A stretch of DNA of 64,000 nucleotides from assembly GCA_030622545.1 (NCBI GenBank), contig JAUXGA010000001.1, positions 124,001 through 188,000 of the forward strand, written 5' to 3'. The stretch comes from a bacterium (GTDB lineage Bacteria; Electryoneota; RPQS01; DYHQ01). The position numbers and the translations under genes are program-made. Each line of letters begins with the position of its first letter. Positions within the stretch are counted from its first letter, which is position 1. Positions 1 to 9,568 of the stretch are shown here, one piece after another. The notes under the pieces were generated by a model. The model had not been told where the DNA came from. It worked only from the letters and a program-made list of their open reading frames with translations, and made no database searches.

Positions 1-2
1 AA

Positions 3-434
3 CCTATTGATGTAATGGAATCCGTGCTCATGCTTTGCCGACAGATTAAAGACCATCATGCAGATGTAGAAAACCAGTATCGGCGCGTGGTGCGCGATGG
101 CGGTAATCCGCAGGCGCGAGCGGTAATAGATGAAATGTTCGAGCCATGCGATATGCCGTGGCGCGGATTTGGCATCATTCCTGAAAGCGGACTCAAACTC
201 AGCCCGCAGTTTGCATTCTGGGATTCGGAGAATGTTACTGTAGAGGTAGAACCGCCCCAAGAGCATCGCGGCTGTCGATGTGGAGATGTGCTATGCGGGA
301 GGATTTACCCATCGGAGTGCTCTCTTTTTGGCACGGCTTGCACGCCCGAAACGCCCCGCGGCGCGTGCATGGTTTCTTCAGAGGGCGCGTGCGCGGCACT
401 TTATCATTTTGCGCCGGTCAATTATGACAGATAA
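3..434 (+). CDS. hypD: Hydrogenase maturation protein HypD, C-terminal part (truncated by window start)
   Basis: Frame open to the window start; EPCDMPWRGFGIIPESGLKL and Cys-rich C-terminus typical of HypD; followed by hypE, hypA, hypB. Confidence 0.9.
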   Translation, partial: PIDVMESVLMLCRQIKDHHADVENQYRRVVRDGGNPQARAVIDEMFEPCDMPWRGFGIIPESGLKLSPQFAFWDSENVTVEVEPPQEHRGCRCGDVLCGRIYPSECSLFGTACTPETPRGACMVSSEGACAALYHFAPVNYDR

Positions 435-1434
435 AATCGTTACTCTGAATCACGGTGCGGGTGGAACGGCCATGCGCCACCTTATCACCGAGCTCTTCGT
501 GAGCCATTTTGATAATCCTGCGCTATCAGAACTCGCTGACGCTGCTCTGCTTGAGGTAAACGGCAGTCGTCTCGCCTTCAGTACTGATTCGTATGTTATC
601 AAACCGGTGGAGTTTCCGGGAGGTAATATCGGCAAGCTCGCGGTGTGCGGCACGGTGAACGATCTCGCCGTAATGGGGGCGCGGCCTCTTTACCTTTCAA
701 TAGGTTTTATTCTTGAGGAAGGACTGAATCTTAATCTTCTCGAACGCGTCGTGGCATCTGCCGCTGATGTGGCGCGTGCAGCCGGCGTAGATATCGTGAC
801 CGGCGACACCAAAGTGGTGGCGCGGAGCGAGTGCGACGGCATCTTCATTAATACCTCGGGCATTGGTCTGCAGCCACTGGGAAATGGACTTTCAAGTAAT
901 CCCATTGCACCGGGAGATGTGATTATCGTCTCAGGCACTTTGGGCGACCACGGTATCGCTGTGTTGAGCGCGCGAGAAGGGCTGACCTTCCAGACGGACA
1001 TCGAAAGTGATTGCGCGCCGCTCAATGACATGCTCCACACCGTACTGAGCAAATCCGCCGGTGTAAAATGGATGCGCGATCCTACGCGCGGCGGCGCAGC
1101 GGCTGTGCTCACCGAGCTTGTGGAGCAGAAACCCTTTGGTGCTATCATCCGAGAGACCGCCATTCCGGTGCGCGAAGATGTTCATGCCGTGTGCGAACTG
1201 TTGGGATTTGACCCGCTCTACCTCGCCAACGAGGGGAAGGTGCTCATGGTGCTTGAAGCGAAGGATTCGGACCGTGTTTTAGAAATTCTTCGCGCACATC
1301 CGTTAGGACGGAACGCTGCCATCATCGGCAATATCACCTCTGATAGCCCGGGTCATGTCAGGATAGAAACGATGGTAGGAAGCGTTCGCCGTCTTCAGCG
1401 GCCAAGCGGCGAACTTTTACCACGTATTTGTTAG
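424..1434 (+). CDS. hypE: Hydrogenase maturation factor HypE
   Basis: Starts MTDKIVTLNHGAGG and ends PRIC, as in HypE; the 280 start in the ORF track is too early. Confidence 0.93.
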   Translation: MTDKIVTLNHGAGGTAMRHLITELFVSHFDNPALSELADAALLEVNGSRLAFSTDSYVIKPVEFPGGNIGKLAVCGTVNDLAVMGARPLYLSIGFILEEGLNLNLLERVVASAADVARAAGVDIVTGDTKVVARSECDGIFINTSGIGLQPLGNGLSSNPIAPGDVIIVSGTLGDHGIAVLSAREGLTFQTDIESDCAPLNDMLHTVLSKSAGVKWMRDPTRGGAAAVLTELVEQKPFGAIIRETAIPVREDVHAVCELLGFDPLYLANEGKVLMVLEAKDSDRVLEILRAHPLGRNAAIIGNITSDSPGHVRIETMVGSVRRLQRPSGELLPRIC

Positions 1435-1504
1435 AAGCTATCCCAAAAAACCGCCGTTGTGGGTCTCCAGACCCGCAATGGTGAGTTTGCAGGAGTGAGT
1501 GGTC

Positions 1505-1888
1505 ATGCATGAGCTTTACATTGCTGAATGTATTGTGAAATCCGTAAACTCATCGCTTCCTCGCAATGTTGCGCCGACGCTGGTTACGCAGGTGCGCGTG
1601 CAAGTAGGACAACTTGATGCCGTTGTTCCCGAAACTCTGAAGTTCTCGTTTGATGCAATTAAACAGTCCTGCGGAATGCCGCGTGCTGAGCTTCTAATAA
1701 AAGAAATTGCGGTGCGGTGCCGGTGCCGCGACTGCGCCCACGAATTTGGAATAGACCTCCCGGTCTTTATCTGCCCGGCGTGCAATAGGGGGGATGTGGA
1801 AGTGTTACAGGGACGGGGAATCACACTTACCAGGATTATAGCCGACGAGCCTGAAGGAGAGACACATGGAAATACCAGTTATTCGTGA
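1505..1888 (+). CDS. hypA: Hydrogenase nickel incorporation protein HypA
   Basis: MHELYIAECIV start; paired CxxC-type zinc site; hyp operon context. Confidence 0.9.
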   Translation: MHELYIAECIVKSVNSSLPRNVAPTLVTQVRVQVGQLDAVVPETLKFSFDAIKQSCGMPRAELLIKEIAVRCRCRDCAHEFGIDLPVFICPACNRGDVEVLQGRGITLTRIIADEPEGETHGNTSYS

Positions 1889-2519
1889 TGTTTTAGAGGA
1901 ATCCAACGCACTCGCAAAAGAAAACCGCGCGGCCTTCGACCGTCACGGCGTATTCGTGGTGAACATCATGAGTTCACCCGGCTCGGGTAAAACCACCCTG
2001 CTCCAAAAAACCATTCCGATTCTCAAAGCGCGCGGTATCTCATGCGCAGTCATCGAGGGCGATGTCTCGTCCACTCTGGACAGCGAACGCCTCGCGCCTC
2101 TGGGAATTCCAGTGATTCAAGCCAACACGGAACCTTTCGGTGGTGACTGCCATTTGGGTTCTCACATGGTGCAGGCGGCGCTAAAGTATCTTGATCTTCC
2201 TTCTATCGAGATTCTGTTCATCGAAAACATCGGCAACCTTGTCTGTCCGGCGGAGTTCTATCTCGGTGAAAATCGCAAGGTGATGATGCTGTCGCTCACA
2301 GAAGGCGAAGACAAACCCACCAAATACCCGCTTATGTTCCGTGAGTGCCAAGTGTGCTTGCTCAGCAAGATGGATCTCGCGCCGCATCTTGACATTAATC
2401 TCGACCTTCTGGAATCCAACATTCAAAAGGTGAACAGCGCGATGCGTATCCTCCCAATCTCCGCAAAAACCGGCGAAGGATTGATGGCTTGGTTAGATTG
2501 GCTGGTAAATGAAAGATAA
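1866..2519 (+). CDS. hypB: Hydrogenase nickel incorporation GTPase HypB
   Basis: MSSPGSGKTTLL P-loop, CPAEFYLGE, SKMDLAPH; no N-terminal His-rich stretch. Confidence 0.93.
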   Translation: MEIPVIRDVLEESNALAKENRAAFDRHGVFVVNIMSSPGSGKTTLLQKTIPILKARGISCAVIEGDVSSTLDSERLAPLGIPVIQANTEPFGGDCHLGSHMVQAALKYLDLPSIEILFIENIGNLVCPAEFYLGENRKVMMLSLTEGEDKPTKYPLMFRECQVCLLSKMDLAPHLDINLDLLESNIQKVNSAMRILPISAKTGEGLMAWLDWLVNER

Positions 2520-2539
2520 AATCATAGATAAAAATTGAG

Positions 2540-2563
2540 CGGGCGCACAGCATTGTGCGCCCG
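2540..2563. terminator. Hairpin downstream of hypB
   Basis: Perfect inverted repeat CGGGCGCACA/TGTGCGCCCG. Confidence 0.6.
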
Positions 2564-2677
2564 TAATTGCAACCCACTGAACCAAATCCCATACTCCCGG
2601 AAACGGCTCGGCGCGGACTGGCTGAAGGATGGCTCTTTCAACGAAAGTTTTATTGAGCCATCCTTTATCTATTTCAG

Positions 2678-4348
2678 TTATGGTTTATCGGAATCTCCTT
2701 CTCGATGATCAAGGTTGTCGATACTTAGACCGATATCGGGTGCATCGGTACAAATATCTTCCAACCGACGGACAATTCTTTTCAGGTCATCACTGTCGGC
2801 TGGAGAGCGCATCTCTTTTATTTTTTGAATAACCTCCGGTGATTGAGCTTGTAGAAGTGCATAGGAATCCTCAATTTCATCAGCCGCCAATTGAATCGTC
2901 AATAGAATATTGTCATAGACTCGTTCTTGCATATCTTTCAATTCAGGCTTGGCGAGTAGTTCGTTGCTGATTATATTCCCTATCGTGAGTATAAAATCGG
3001 TTACTTCTCTAACTGTAAATCCTTCTGCAAAGCGCCGAGCAGCGATAATTTCGGTGTAATCGCGCATGAACAGATGGTCCCTGCTTCTTACTGTGGCGGC
3101 AATCACCATATAGAATAAAGTCGTGTACCATTTCAGTAAATCCACATTCGCATGTTGATAGCGAGTAAACCGCTTATGGCGTCTCGGCGTTCGCGCAAAT
3201 GTCAGTATTTTATCAATCACTGCTTGACGAGATTCAACCATGACACGATAGATTATCGTATTGGGTCGTTGAGTAACCCGCCGGAGCAGCACTTCATTTC
3301 GTAGGTTCCATTCATCATGGTAATGCTTCATTTTTTCGACTAAGAAAAGTAATCGTCGCAATATGTGATAGCGTGGGATTGGTTCCCATGACAGTGTTTT
3401 ATGTGTAAAAGAGGCATCGACTTTGAGTTTCTTATCAATGAACTTCATCATCCAAAGTCGCTCAAAGGGTTCTTTCCCTGTGATTTTACTCAACAAAGTA
3501 CGTGCGGCTACTCCGAAGGTAGCCAAGAGTTTAGGTAGTAGAATCGGTTCAATATCTTGCCCATGATAATATCTTGTGGCCGTTCTGAAAAGATCCATAT
3601 GGGAAATCGTGCCACTGGGGCTGGCAATGTATGTACAAAATCCGGGCAAGGTCTTATCAATATCAATTATCCTGAGTAACAGCCTGATAAGATCTTGGAT
3701 GTGAATATAAGTAACGGAGGATTCGCCATAGCCACCGAGAATTCGAGCACTCCATCTGTTTGACAACCACGTATCGAGAAAAACATACATCGGTGGATAT
3801 TCGCACCAATCACTGTAAACCGCGGCCAGACGAATGATCGTACATGGGAATTTTTCGGAATACTCCTTCATCATGTCTTCCCCACGCCGCTTACTCTGAG
3901 CATAGGGGAATTTGGCATCGGCAGGGCTTTGCTCATTCAATACCCTGTCGGCAGATACGAAATCACATGCAGCCAGTGAGCTGGCAAAAAGAAAGCGTTT
4001 CGTTCCAATCAACTCGGCCAGTTTTAGAACATTGAGAGTTCCTGTTACATTGGTTCGCTCATATTCGGAATTATCCTTCCCACTGAAATCATAATAGCCC
4101 GCCAGGTGCAATACATAATCGGCACCTCCGTGATCCTTGATATATTGAGCCACTTCCTGTAATGCAGGCCAATTCTCAATGTCCAAGTGAATCCATCGCA
4201 TATTTTCATGTCTTTGAATCCCCACTTCTTCGGGCGAGCGCCGTGCCAGACAAAACAGGCGGAATTTACCTGCTACAGACTCTATGAAATTCCGGCCGAT
4301 GAAGCCTGAAGCTCCTGTAACGACAATTCCCGGTAATCCCTTATCCAT
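2678..4348 (-). CDS. SDR-family NAD-dependent epimerase/dehydratase with ~200-aa C-terminal helical extension
   Basis: GIVVTGASGFIGRNF nucleotide-binding motif and YAQSK catalytic motif; C-terminal part has no motif I recognise. Confidence 0.8.
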   Translation of the reverse strand: MDKGLPGIVVTGASGFIGRNFIESVAGKFRLFCLARRSPEEVGIQRHENMRWIHLDIENWPALQEVAQYIKDHGGADYVLHLAGYYDFSGKDNSEYERTNVTGTLNVLKLAELIGTKRFLFASSLAACDFVSADRVLNEQSPADAKFPYAQSKRRGEDMMKEYSEKFPCTIIRLAAVYSDWCEYPPMYVFLDTWLSNRWSARILGGYGESSVTYIHIQDLIRLLLRIIDIDKTLPGFCTYIASPSGTISHMDLFRTATRYYHGQDIEPILLPKLLATFGVAARTLLSKITGKEPFERLWMMKFIDKKLKVDASFTHKTLSWEPIPRYHILRRLLFLVEKMKHYHDEWNLRNEVLLRRVTQRPNTIIYRVMVESRQAVIDKILTFARTPRRHKRFTRYQHANVDLLKWYTTLFYMVIAATVRSRDHLFMRDYTEIIAARRFAEGFTVREVTDFILTIGNIISNELLAKPELKDMQERVYDNILLTIQLAADEIEDSYALLQAQSPEVIQKIKEMRSPADSDDLKRIVRRLEDICTDAPDIGLSIDNLDHREGDSDKP

Positions 4349-4841
4349 TTTTCTTTTCCCCAGACGGTACTGATTGATCCCAAGAGTAGTTCTTGCTACT
4401 CTCGGATTTTTTCATGTCACCGTTTGAATTCTCTTCGGATCTAATATAAGAAAGCAACGACACAAAGATGACCAATGCCATAAGTCCATCTCCGACCCCG
4501 GACGCCAGAATAATCCAGAGTGAATTTATGATGAAATAATAGATAAATAGATAGAGAGCCGCGATGCTTTTTACTATAATGGAAAAATGTATCAGACATC
4601 GATATTTATCAACTTTAAGTGCGGCCATAGTATAGCCAATTGCCATCGCGATATGAAAGACACCGCCCTGAGTCGGGAAGAAGCGTTCGTAACACAGTCC
4701 AAAACCAAGGAGCTTCATTAACATAGCCGGCCGGACAATCAAACCGACACCGACTAAGAATGAATGGATTGCAATTAAAAATAACACGAACGCTAGCCGT
4801 GATCGGGGATTTATCAGTGTTTGTAAAGATACTATCTTCAT
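4341..4841 (-). CDS. Small integral membrane protein
   Basis: Multiple hydrophobic segments; overlaps the SDR start by 8 bp. Confidence 0.65.
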   Translation of the reverse strand: MKIVSLQTLINPRSRLAFVLFLIAIHSFLVGVGLIVRPAMLMKLLGFGLCYERFFPTQGGVFHIAMAIGYTMAALKVDKYRCLIHFSIIVKSIAALYLFIYYFIINSLWIILASGVGDGLMALVIFVSLLSYIRSEENSNGDMKKSESSKNYSWDQSVPSGEKKNG

Positions 4842-4922
4842 GCTGCTATTCTCATGCGGTTGATTATCGAACCGTATGCTTCTACCTCTTTTGGAACTCG
4901 GTATCGCAGAGCGGTTTTACTT

Positions 4923-5303
4923 CTACCCGAATCTTTCCTGCTCACATTCAGGACACAATCGGTGGAAAGCCCGCACTCCCGTTTGTTGATCGAGATACTG
5001 ATGGATTGGCATCCACACGCCATCTGCGCAAATGCGGTTGCAAAAAGAACAGACCGGCAGGAAACCTTCCAGATATCTAATTCGCCTTAGAGTTCGCTTA
5101 CTGCGTACAATAACAATCCAACCCAAGATGATTACAAAAAAGGTTTCAAGCAAACCCTCTGCCCAGTTAATTGGTGTCGCAGCTGTTCCTAATAGATTGT
5201 GAGGTAAATCGAGTATCTCGTCCAACCACAACAGCAGGACGACCGCTGCAAACCCGGTAATTTCCCAGAAAATGACCGTGAGTTTTGTAGATCGCTTATT
5301 CAT
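4923..5303 (-). CDS. Two-TM membrane protein with C-terminal CxxC...CxxC metal-site-like tail
   Basis: RBS AGGAGG upstream of MNKRSTK; tail VCSFCNRI...FHRLCPECEQERFG. Confidence 0.65.
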   Translation of the reverse strand: MNKRSTKLTVIFWEITGFAAVVLLLWLDEILDLPHNLLGTAATPINWAEGLLETFFVIILGWIVIVRSKRTLRRIRYLEGFLPVCSFCNRICADGVWMPIHQYLDQQTGVRAFHRLCPECEQERFG

Positions 5304-5798
5304 AATTGTATTTCCTCCTGTGTGTACCCCTTTCGCCAGATTAGAAACAGAATCCAATTGATAAGATAGCTTATCCGCGATAAGCGCTGGTAGTCATGGC
5401 GCACGAATAGCAGTTCACTCCAAATTCCCGTCATTTTATCCACCTTGAAAACAGACGAATTTGGCTGACTTATGGCGAGAAAGCGAAGTATAACAATTTA
5501 CAACATATTATTAATAAAATCAATAGAAAAAGTAAAAGAAAGTAATTGTTTTCACAATTCAAAATCAGTGCTAATTGCATGCCTGAATAGGATAGGGTTT
5601 TTACAGGAGTGATTATATCGATATGGCTTTTCTTTCATATGTAAACTTGAAGTGCAGTCCGGGAACTCGGCGATCATCCAAGACGAGAAGAGCTTTCAAA
5701 GCTATTGCGAAAATCTTCACGCATGGCAAAGTAATCAATGCTACTTAGAAACAACACGCTCAGAACTACACCACTAACCCTTCCCCATCTCACCTAAA

Positions 5799-5833
5799 AA
5801 GAAAGCCCACATACATCACGGGCTTTCTCTCTA
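5799..5833. terminator. Bidirectional intrinsic terminator
   Basis: AGAAAGCCC/GGGCTTTCT stem with T-run in minus orientation, 14 nt after the stop of the 28-aa ORF. Confidence 0.7.
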
Positions 5834-5846
5834 TCTTCAACGATAA

Positions 5847-5933
5847 CTACTCATCATCAGAGATGCGATCGCAGACAGTTTTAGCACCATCACAGATCGC
5901 TTTGATGTAACTGCAAATGCTTTTTCCAGACAT
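5847..5933 (-). CDS. 28-aa peptide MSGKSICSYIKAICDGAKTVCDRISDDE
   Basis: ATG preceded by TTAGGAGTTCGT (AGGAG, 5-nt spacing); stop followed by terminator; Cys at 7, 14, 21. Below the ORF-track length cutoff. Confidence 0.55.
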   Translation of the reverse strand: MSGKSICSYIKAICDGAKTVCDRISDDE

Positions 5934-6108
5934 ACGAACTCCTAATGTTTGTTCTATGCTCTTATTCCACAATCACACTCCACGTCGCAAAATCAAGAAC
6001 AACACAATTGGGAATAATGTCATCGTTGACGTATCTTTTGACCAGGTTGCACAACACAGCGATAGCCATCAATGGAATATAACACACACTTCTTCGTATC
6101 CGCTTTCC

Positions 6109-6156
6109 TTAGACCAACGGTTTATCGAGCACGTCTGGCATTTCGGGTTTTTTCAT
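6109..6156 (-). CDS. Possible 15-aa micro-ORF MKKPEMPDVLDKPLV
   Basis: Strong RBS GGAGG before ATG; after an in-frame TAA the same frame stays open for about 50 codons. Confidence 0.25.
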   Translation of the reverse strand: MKKPEMPDVLDKPLV

Positions 6157-6176
6157 GGCACATCCTCCATATAATA

Positions 6177-6216
6177 CAAAACCCACAAGCCGAAAAATCA
6201 GACTTGTGGGTTTGTC
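6177..6216. terminator. Hairpin AAACCCACAAG/CTTGTGGGTTT
   Basis: Perfect 11-bp inverted repeat beside the tRNA fragment. Confidence 0.5.
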
Positions 6217-6298
<82 letters not shown>

Positions 6299-6349
6299 GT
6301 ATTCATTGATGTTAGGGCATTAGAATCCACCATTTTTCCATAATCTGTC

Positions 6350-6369
6350 GGCGCAGTGTTGGCGCAGAA
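6350..6369. repeat. 20-bp direct repeat, left copy (possible integrase arm site)
   Basis: ggcgcagtgttggcgcagaa, identical to 27455-27474. Confidence 0.7.
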
Positions 6370-6537
6370 GGAGGGAGGTTACGGGAGAAGCCAGCTCAAT
6401 TCTGCGGGGAAATTGATGCAGGGATTGGAGATGGCAGAGTGGTTTCCCGCAGTGTAGTAGCTCCTTGGATAAGCACGGAGATCACCATTAGGGCGAAAAT
6501 GCGACTCATGATCGTAATGTCCATTTGGCAATAATTG

Positions 6538-7527
6538 TCATAATGCTATGACTGAAATTCCCCACGCGAGTCCACCACCGAATCCAACAAGCATGAATAA
6601 ATCGCCAGGTTTCAATTTTCCAGCGTCAATGGCTTCATCCAATGCGATAGGAATTGAGGCTGCAGAAGTATTGCCATATCTCTCGATTGTCACTACGAAC
6701 CTATCCATCGGCAGATTCAGTTTCTCAGCAATAGCTGATATGATTCGCAGATTTGCTTGATGCGGAATAATCAACTTGATATCATCGGGCGAAATCTCGT
6801 ATTTTTCGAGATACCTTTGAATGGCCGAAGGCACCGTTTTGACGGCCCAACGGAATATTTCTCGACCATTCATCTGAAAAAGAGACCTATTATTATTGTT
6901 ATCAGATATTCCGTTTATAAATTCTGCACCGAGGGGAATTGTCAACCAATCAACCGGATACTGAGTATCCATTCCTAACATACACCCTTTTATTCCCGTG
7001 TTTTCTTCCCCAGGACATACCAATGCTGCACCGGCGCCGTCCCCGAACAAAACAGCATTCTTCGGATCTGCATGAGTCACAAAGCGTGTCAAAGTATCGG
7101 CAACGATGACAAGCACGTACCTGGCGGCACCCGTCTGAATGAATTGTTCCGCTATGTTCAGTGCGAATATGAAGCCGGAGCAGGCTGCATTCAGATCAAA
7201 AGCAGCGGCTTTAAATGCGCCTATCTTCTCTCGAACGATTGATGCCGTTGACGGCAGCAGGCGGTTAGGTGTGATCGTCGCCAGAATGATCAAATCAATA
7301 TCCAACGCTTTAACGCCTGATTTATCGAGCGCCGCTAACGCCGCATTTGCTGCCAAATCAGATGTGTTCTCATTTTCAGCAGCGATCCGTCGAGTTTCTA
7401 TACCCGTGCGGCTCAAAATCCAATCTTCATCGAAGTCAAGGACTTTGGCCAACTCAGCATTGGAGCGAACTCTTTGGGGAAGGTAACTTCCTGTACTGAG
7501 GATTTTCGCAGTCTTAAATGATTTCAT
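6538..7527 (-). CDS. 3-oxoacyl-ACP synthase III family protein (KAS III/FabH-like)
   Basis: ACSGF active site, IIPHQAN, RYGNTSAASIPIAL motifs. Confidence 0.9.
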   Translation of the reverse strand: MKSFKTAKILSTGSYLPQRVRSNAELAKVLDFDEDWILSRTGIETRRIAAENENTSDLAANAALAALDKSGVKALDIDLIILATITPNRLLPSTASIVREKIGAFKAAAFDLNAACSGFIFALNIAEQFIQTGAARYVLVIVADTLTRFVTHADPKNAVLFGDGAGAALVCPGEENTGIKGCMLGMDTQYPVDWLTIPLGAEFINGISDNNNNRSLFQMNGREIFRWAVKTVPSAIQRYLEKYEISPDDIKLIIPHQANLRIISAIAEKLNLPMDRFVVTIERYGNTSAASIPIALDEAIDAGKLKPGDLFMLVGFGGGLAWGISVIAL

Positions 7528-7563
7528 ATCTCGGCAGTAACTTTCTCTTTCCTTTATGACTAA

Positions 7564-7839
7564 TTATCGAACTCCGCCCGCAGGGTTCAAGGAAAAAAAC
7601 ATAAAGACCAATCCAACGAATCCCATAGCGTATCCTATATTGGACATCTTTGTTTCACTGACCCGTTCTGATAAATTGAGATGTTTGATAAAGAATTCCG
7701 GCCAGAAGGAAATGGTAATCCCTCCCAGAAACGTGACTATTCCAATAATCATCAGTGAAACAATCATCTCATCTATCCCAAGAATTGTAAAACCACTTCT
7801 GCACGGATTGTTACCCGTGATTTTTTCGTTCCTGCTCAA
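7564..7839 (-). CDS. Small two-TM membrane protein
   Basis: Hydrophobic segments; overlaps the 3' end of the radical SAM gene; true start may be internal. Confidence 0.5.
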   Translation of the reverse strand: MSRNEKITGNNPCRSGFTILGIDEMIVSLMIIGIVTFLGGITISFWPEFFIKHLNLSERVSETKMSNIGYAMGFVGLVFMFFSLNPAGGVR

Positions 7840-9283
7840 GGTAACGAGTTTCCCATATGGCGTCGGATAGGCGACTAAATTCTTTTCCGTACTCCATCAT
7901 TCCTTCGCCATACATCGAATCTTCCAAAGCAAGGCGTCCGTTTTCGTCAATGGGTTGGGCGTGAACCTTATCAATGATTGCCCGCATCTCCCGATGGTGA
8001 TCCCTGTACGGGCAAGGAGCGATTAAATTCCCCTTTTCGTGATTCGGTCTTTCATAGAAATAATCCTTTTGCCACTGCCTGATTTTCGTAAATAGAGGTG
8101 ACAGTACCACGGTGTTTATATCCCCACCGGCAGCATACACCTCCTTTATGTTGTGGATGGAAAAAGGATTGAAAACGCAAGGGGCGACCGAACCGTTCCA
8201 ATCAATGTAGAGGTATCCTTCGCCGTTTCCACCACCTGCTGAGATACACCCATTGGAAGCCGAACCCGTATTCCAGAAATCGGCTATGAAAAGCCTGCGC
8301 TTTCGTATCAACTCCCAAGTGCGTTCGTACATCTTTATCCGCTGTTCCGGAGTAACCATTGTTTCCAGTGTGAAACCTCGTCCAATCGGCATATATTGGA
8401 AGATCCATTCATACAATGCGCCTTGTTGTTCGAAAAAGAAATTGACGAATTCGTCATCGAGAATTCGGCTGAAATTGTCCCGTGTGGCGGTGGCCGAAAT
8501 ACCAAATGGGACACCGGCCTGACGCAAATTGTCAAAGGCATTCAGAATCCGTTTAAAAACTCCTTTACCGCGCCGTCCGTCCGTTTCCCGCTCCAGACCT
8601 TCAACGGATATTGCCAGTGTGACATTTCCCAACTCAGCCAGCCTCTTGGCAACATCGGCAGTGATCAAGGTGCCGTTTGTGTAAACGAGAAAATACTGAT
8701 CGGAATGCCGTTCAAACACATCCAACAGGGTATTCACGCCGTCACGGTAAAGAAACGGCTCCCCACCGGAAATAACCGTGAAATGGCTGCCCCAGAGCTC
8801 TACTTTCTCCTTTAATATTCTATCAAAGACTTCGAAGGGGAGAGTGGCCCTCTGTGCCGCATCGCTCGCGGCATAGCAGCCCTGACACTTAAGATTGCAG
8901 CAAGCCGTGGGGCTGATCGTGATAAATCCGGGGGGACTTATCGTGTGTTCTTCAATAAACCGCCGACGAGCTTCAACGGGTTTAAACATGATCTTTCCTA
9001 AGAAAACCTCCGCCAACTTGTGACGCGGACTCGCGCCAATAAGTCCCCTGGAAAGACCTCTTTCAATAGAATTGATAAGAGCCATCGTCATAGCTGCCTT
9101 ATCCCGCTGAACTTGTTCAGGATAATCGCAACTGTTCTCTTCGACTAGCTTATGATAGGCGAAGTGTTCCAGGATTTTCCCAATGGATGGCCGCAGGATC
9201 GGCGTTGATGAGGCAAAATCCAGTATACCGATTCCTGTCTGGATGGGAATTAGGTTTGCAATGTTCATATCGGTCTCCTGCAT
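7811..9283 (-). CDS. Radical SAM protein, probably SPASM-like
   Basis: CNLKCQGCYA cluster motif, VISGGEPFLY; C-terminal Cys residues including APCVFNPF and APCPYRDHH. Confidence 0.85.
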   Translation of the reverse strand: MQETDMNIANLIPIQTGIGILDFASSTPILRPSIGKILEHFAYHKLVEENSCDYPEQVQRDKAAMTMALINSIERGLSRGLIGASPRHKLAEVFLGKIMFKPVEARRRFIEEHTISPPGFITISPTACCNLKCQGCYAASDAAQRATLPFEVFDRILKEKVELWGSHFTVISGGEPFLYRDGVNTLLDVFERHSDQYFLVYTNGTLITADVAKRLAELGNVTLAISVEGLERETDGRRGKGVFKRILNAFDNLRQAGVPFGISATATRDNFSRILDDEFVNFFFEQQGALYEWIFQYMPIGRGFTLETMVTPEQRIKMYERTWELIRKRRLFIADFWNTGSASNGCISAGGGNGEGYLYIDWNGSVAPCVFNPFSIHNIKEVYAAGGDINTVVLSPLFTKIRQWQKDYFYERPNHEKGNLIAPCPYRDHHREMRAIIDKVHAQPIDENGRLALEDSMYGEGMMEYGKEFSRLSDAIWETRYLEQERKNHG

Positions 9284-9294
9284 CTCTATGTAGA

Positions 9295-9345
9295 TTAGAC
9301 TCAGAAAGAAAATGTTATTTGGAAATAGATTTCATCGTTCTTATT
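9295..9345 (-). pseudogene. 3'-end remnant of a DUF1302-like paralogue (NKNDEIYFQITFSF*)
   Basis: Aligns with the 3' end of the 11780-13117 gene with mostly silent differences. Confidence 0.65.
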
Positions 9346-9403
9346 GCCGTAGATTAACCTGTCACATCCTCTGGAGGTAAATCATTACCATTTGATCTTT
9401 AGA

Positions 9404-9535
9404 ACCTATCTCAAAATACGCGTTGCCAGATCAAATTGGCGGCAGCAAAGCAGAGTAAAGCATAATGAGCCACAAGGGTTTTTTCGAAACGAACCAGCAG
9501 CTTACGATACCGGTTCAGCCAACTGTGGCTAGCCT
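9404..9535 (-). mobile_element. IS5-type transposase 3'-end remnant
   Basis: SHSWLNRYRKLLVRFEKTLVAHYALLCFAAANLIWQRVF* followed by GAGATAGGTTCT terminal sequence. Confidence 0.65.
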
Positions 9536-9568
9536 CGTCCAATCGGCATATATTGAAAAATCTATTCC
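9533..9568 (-). pseudogene. Remnant of a second copy of the radical SAM gene (E*IFQYMPIGRG)
   Basis: 23 bp identical to 8376-8398, then few differences, one of which makes TGG a TAG. Confidence 0.6.

Noticed and set aside
690-1163. 157-aa antisense ORF inside hypE and many similar antisense ORFs over hisS, mutS, coaBC, dnaB and relA/spoT
   Set aside because: Shadow ORFs in high-GC coding frames; no RBS or recognisable domains
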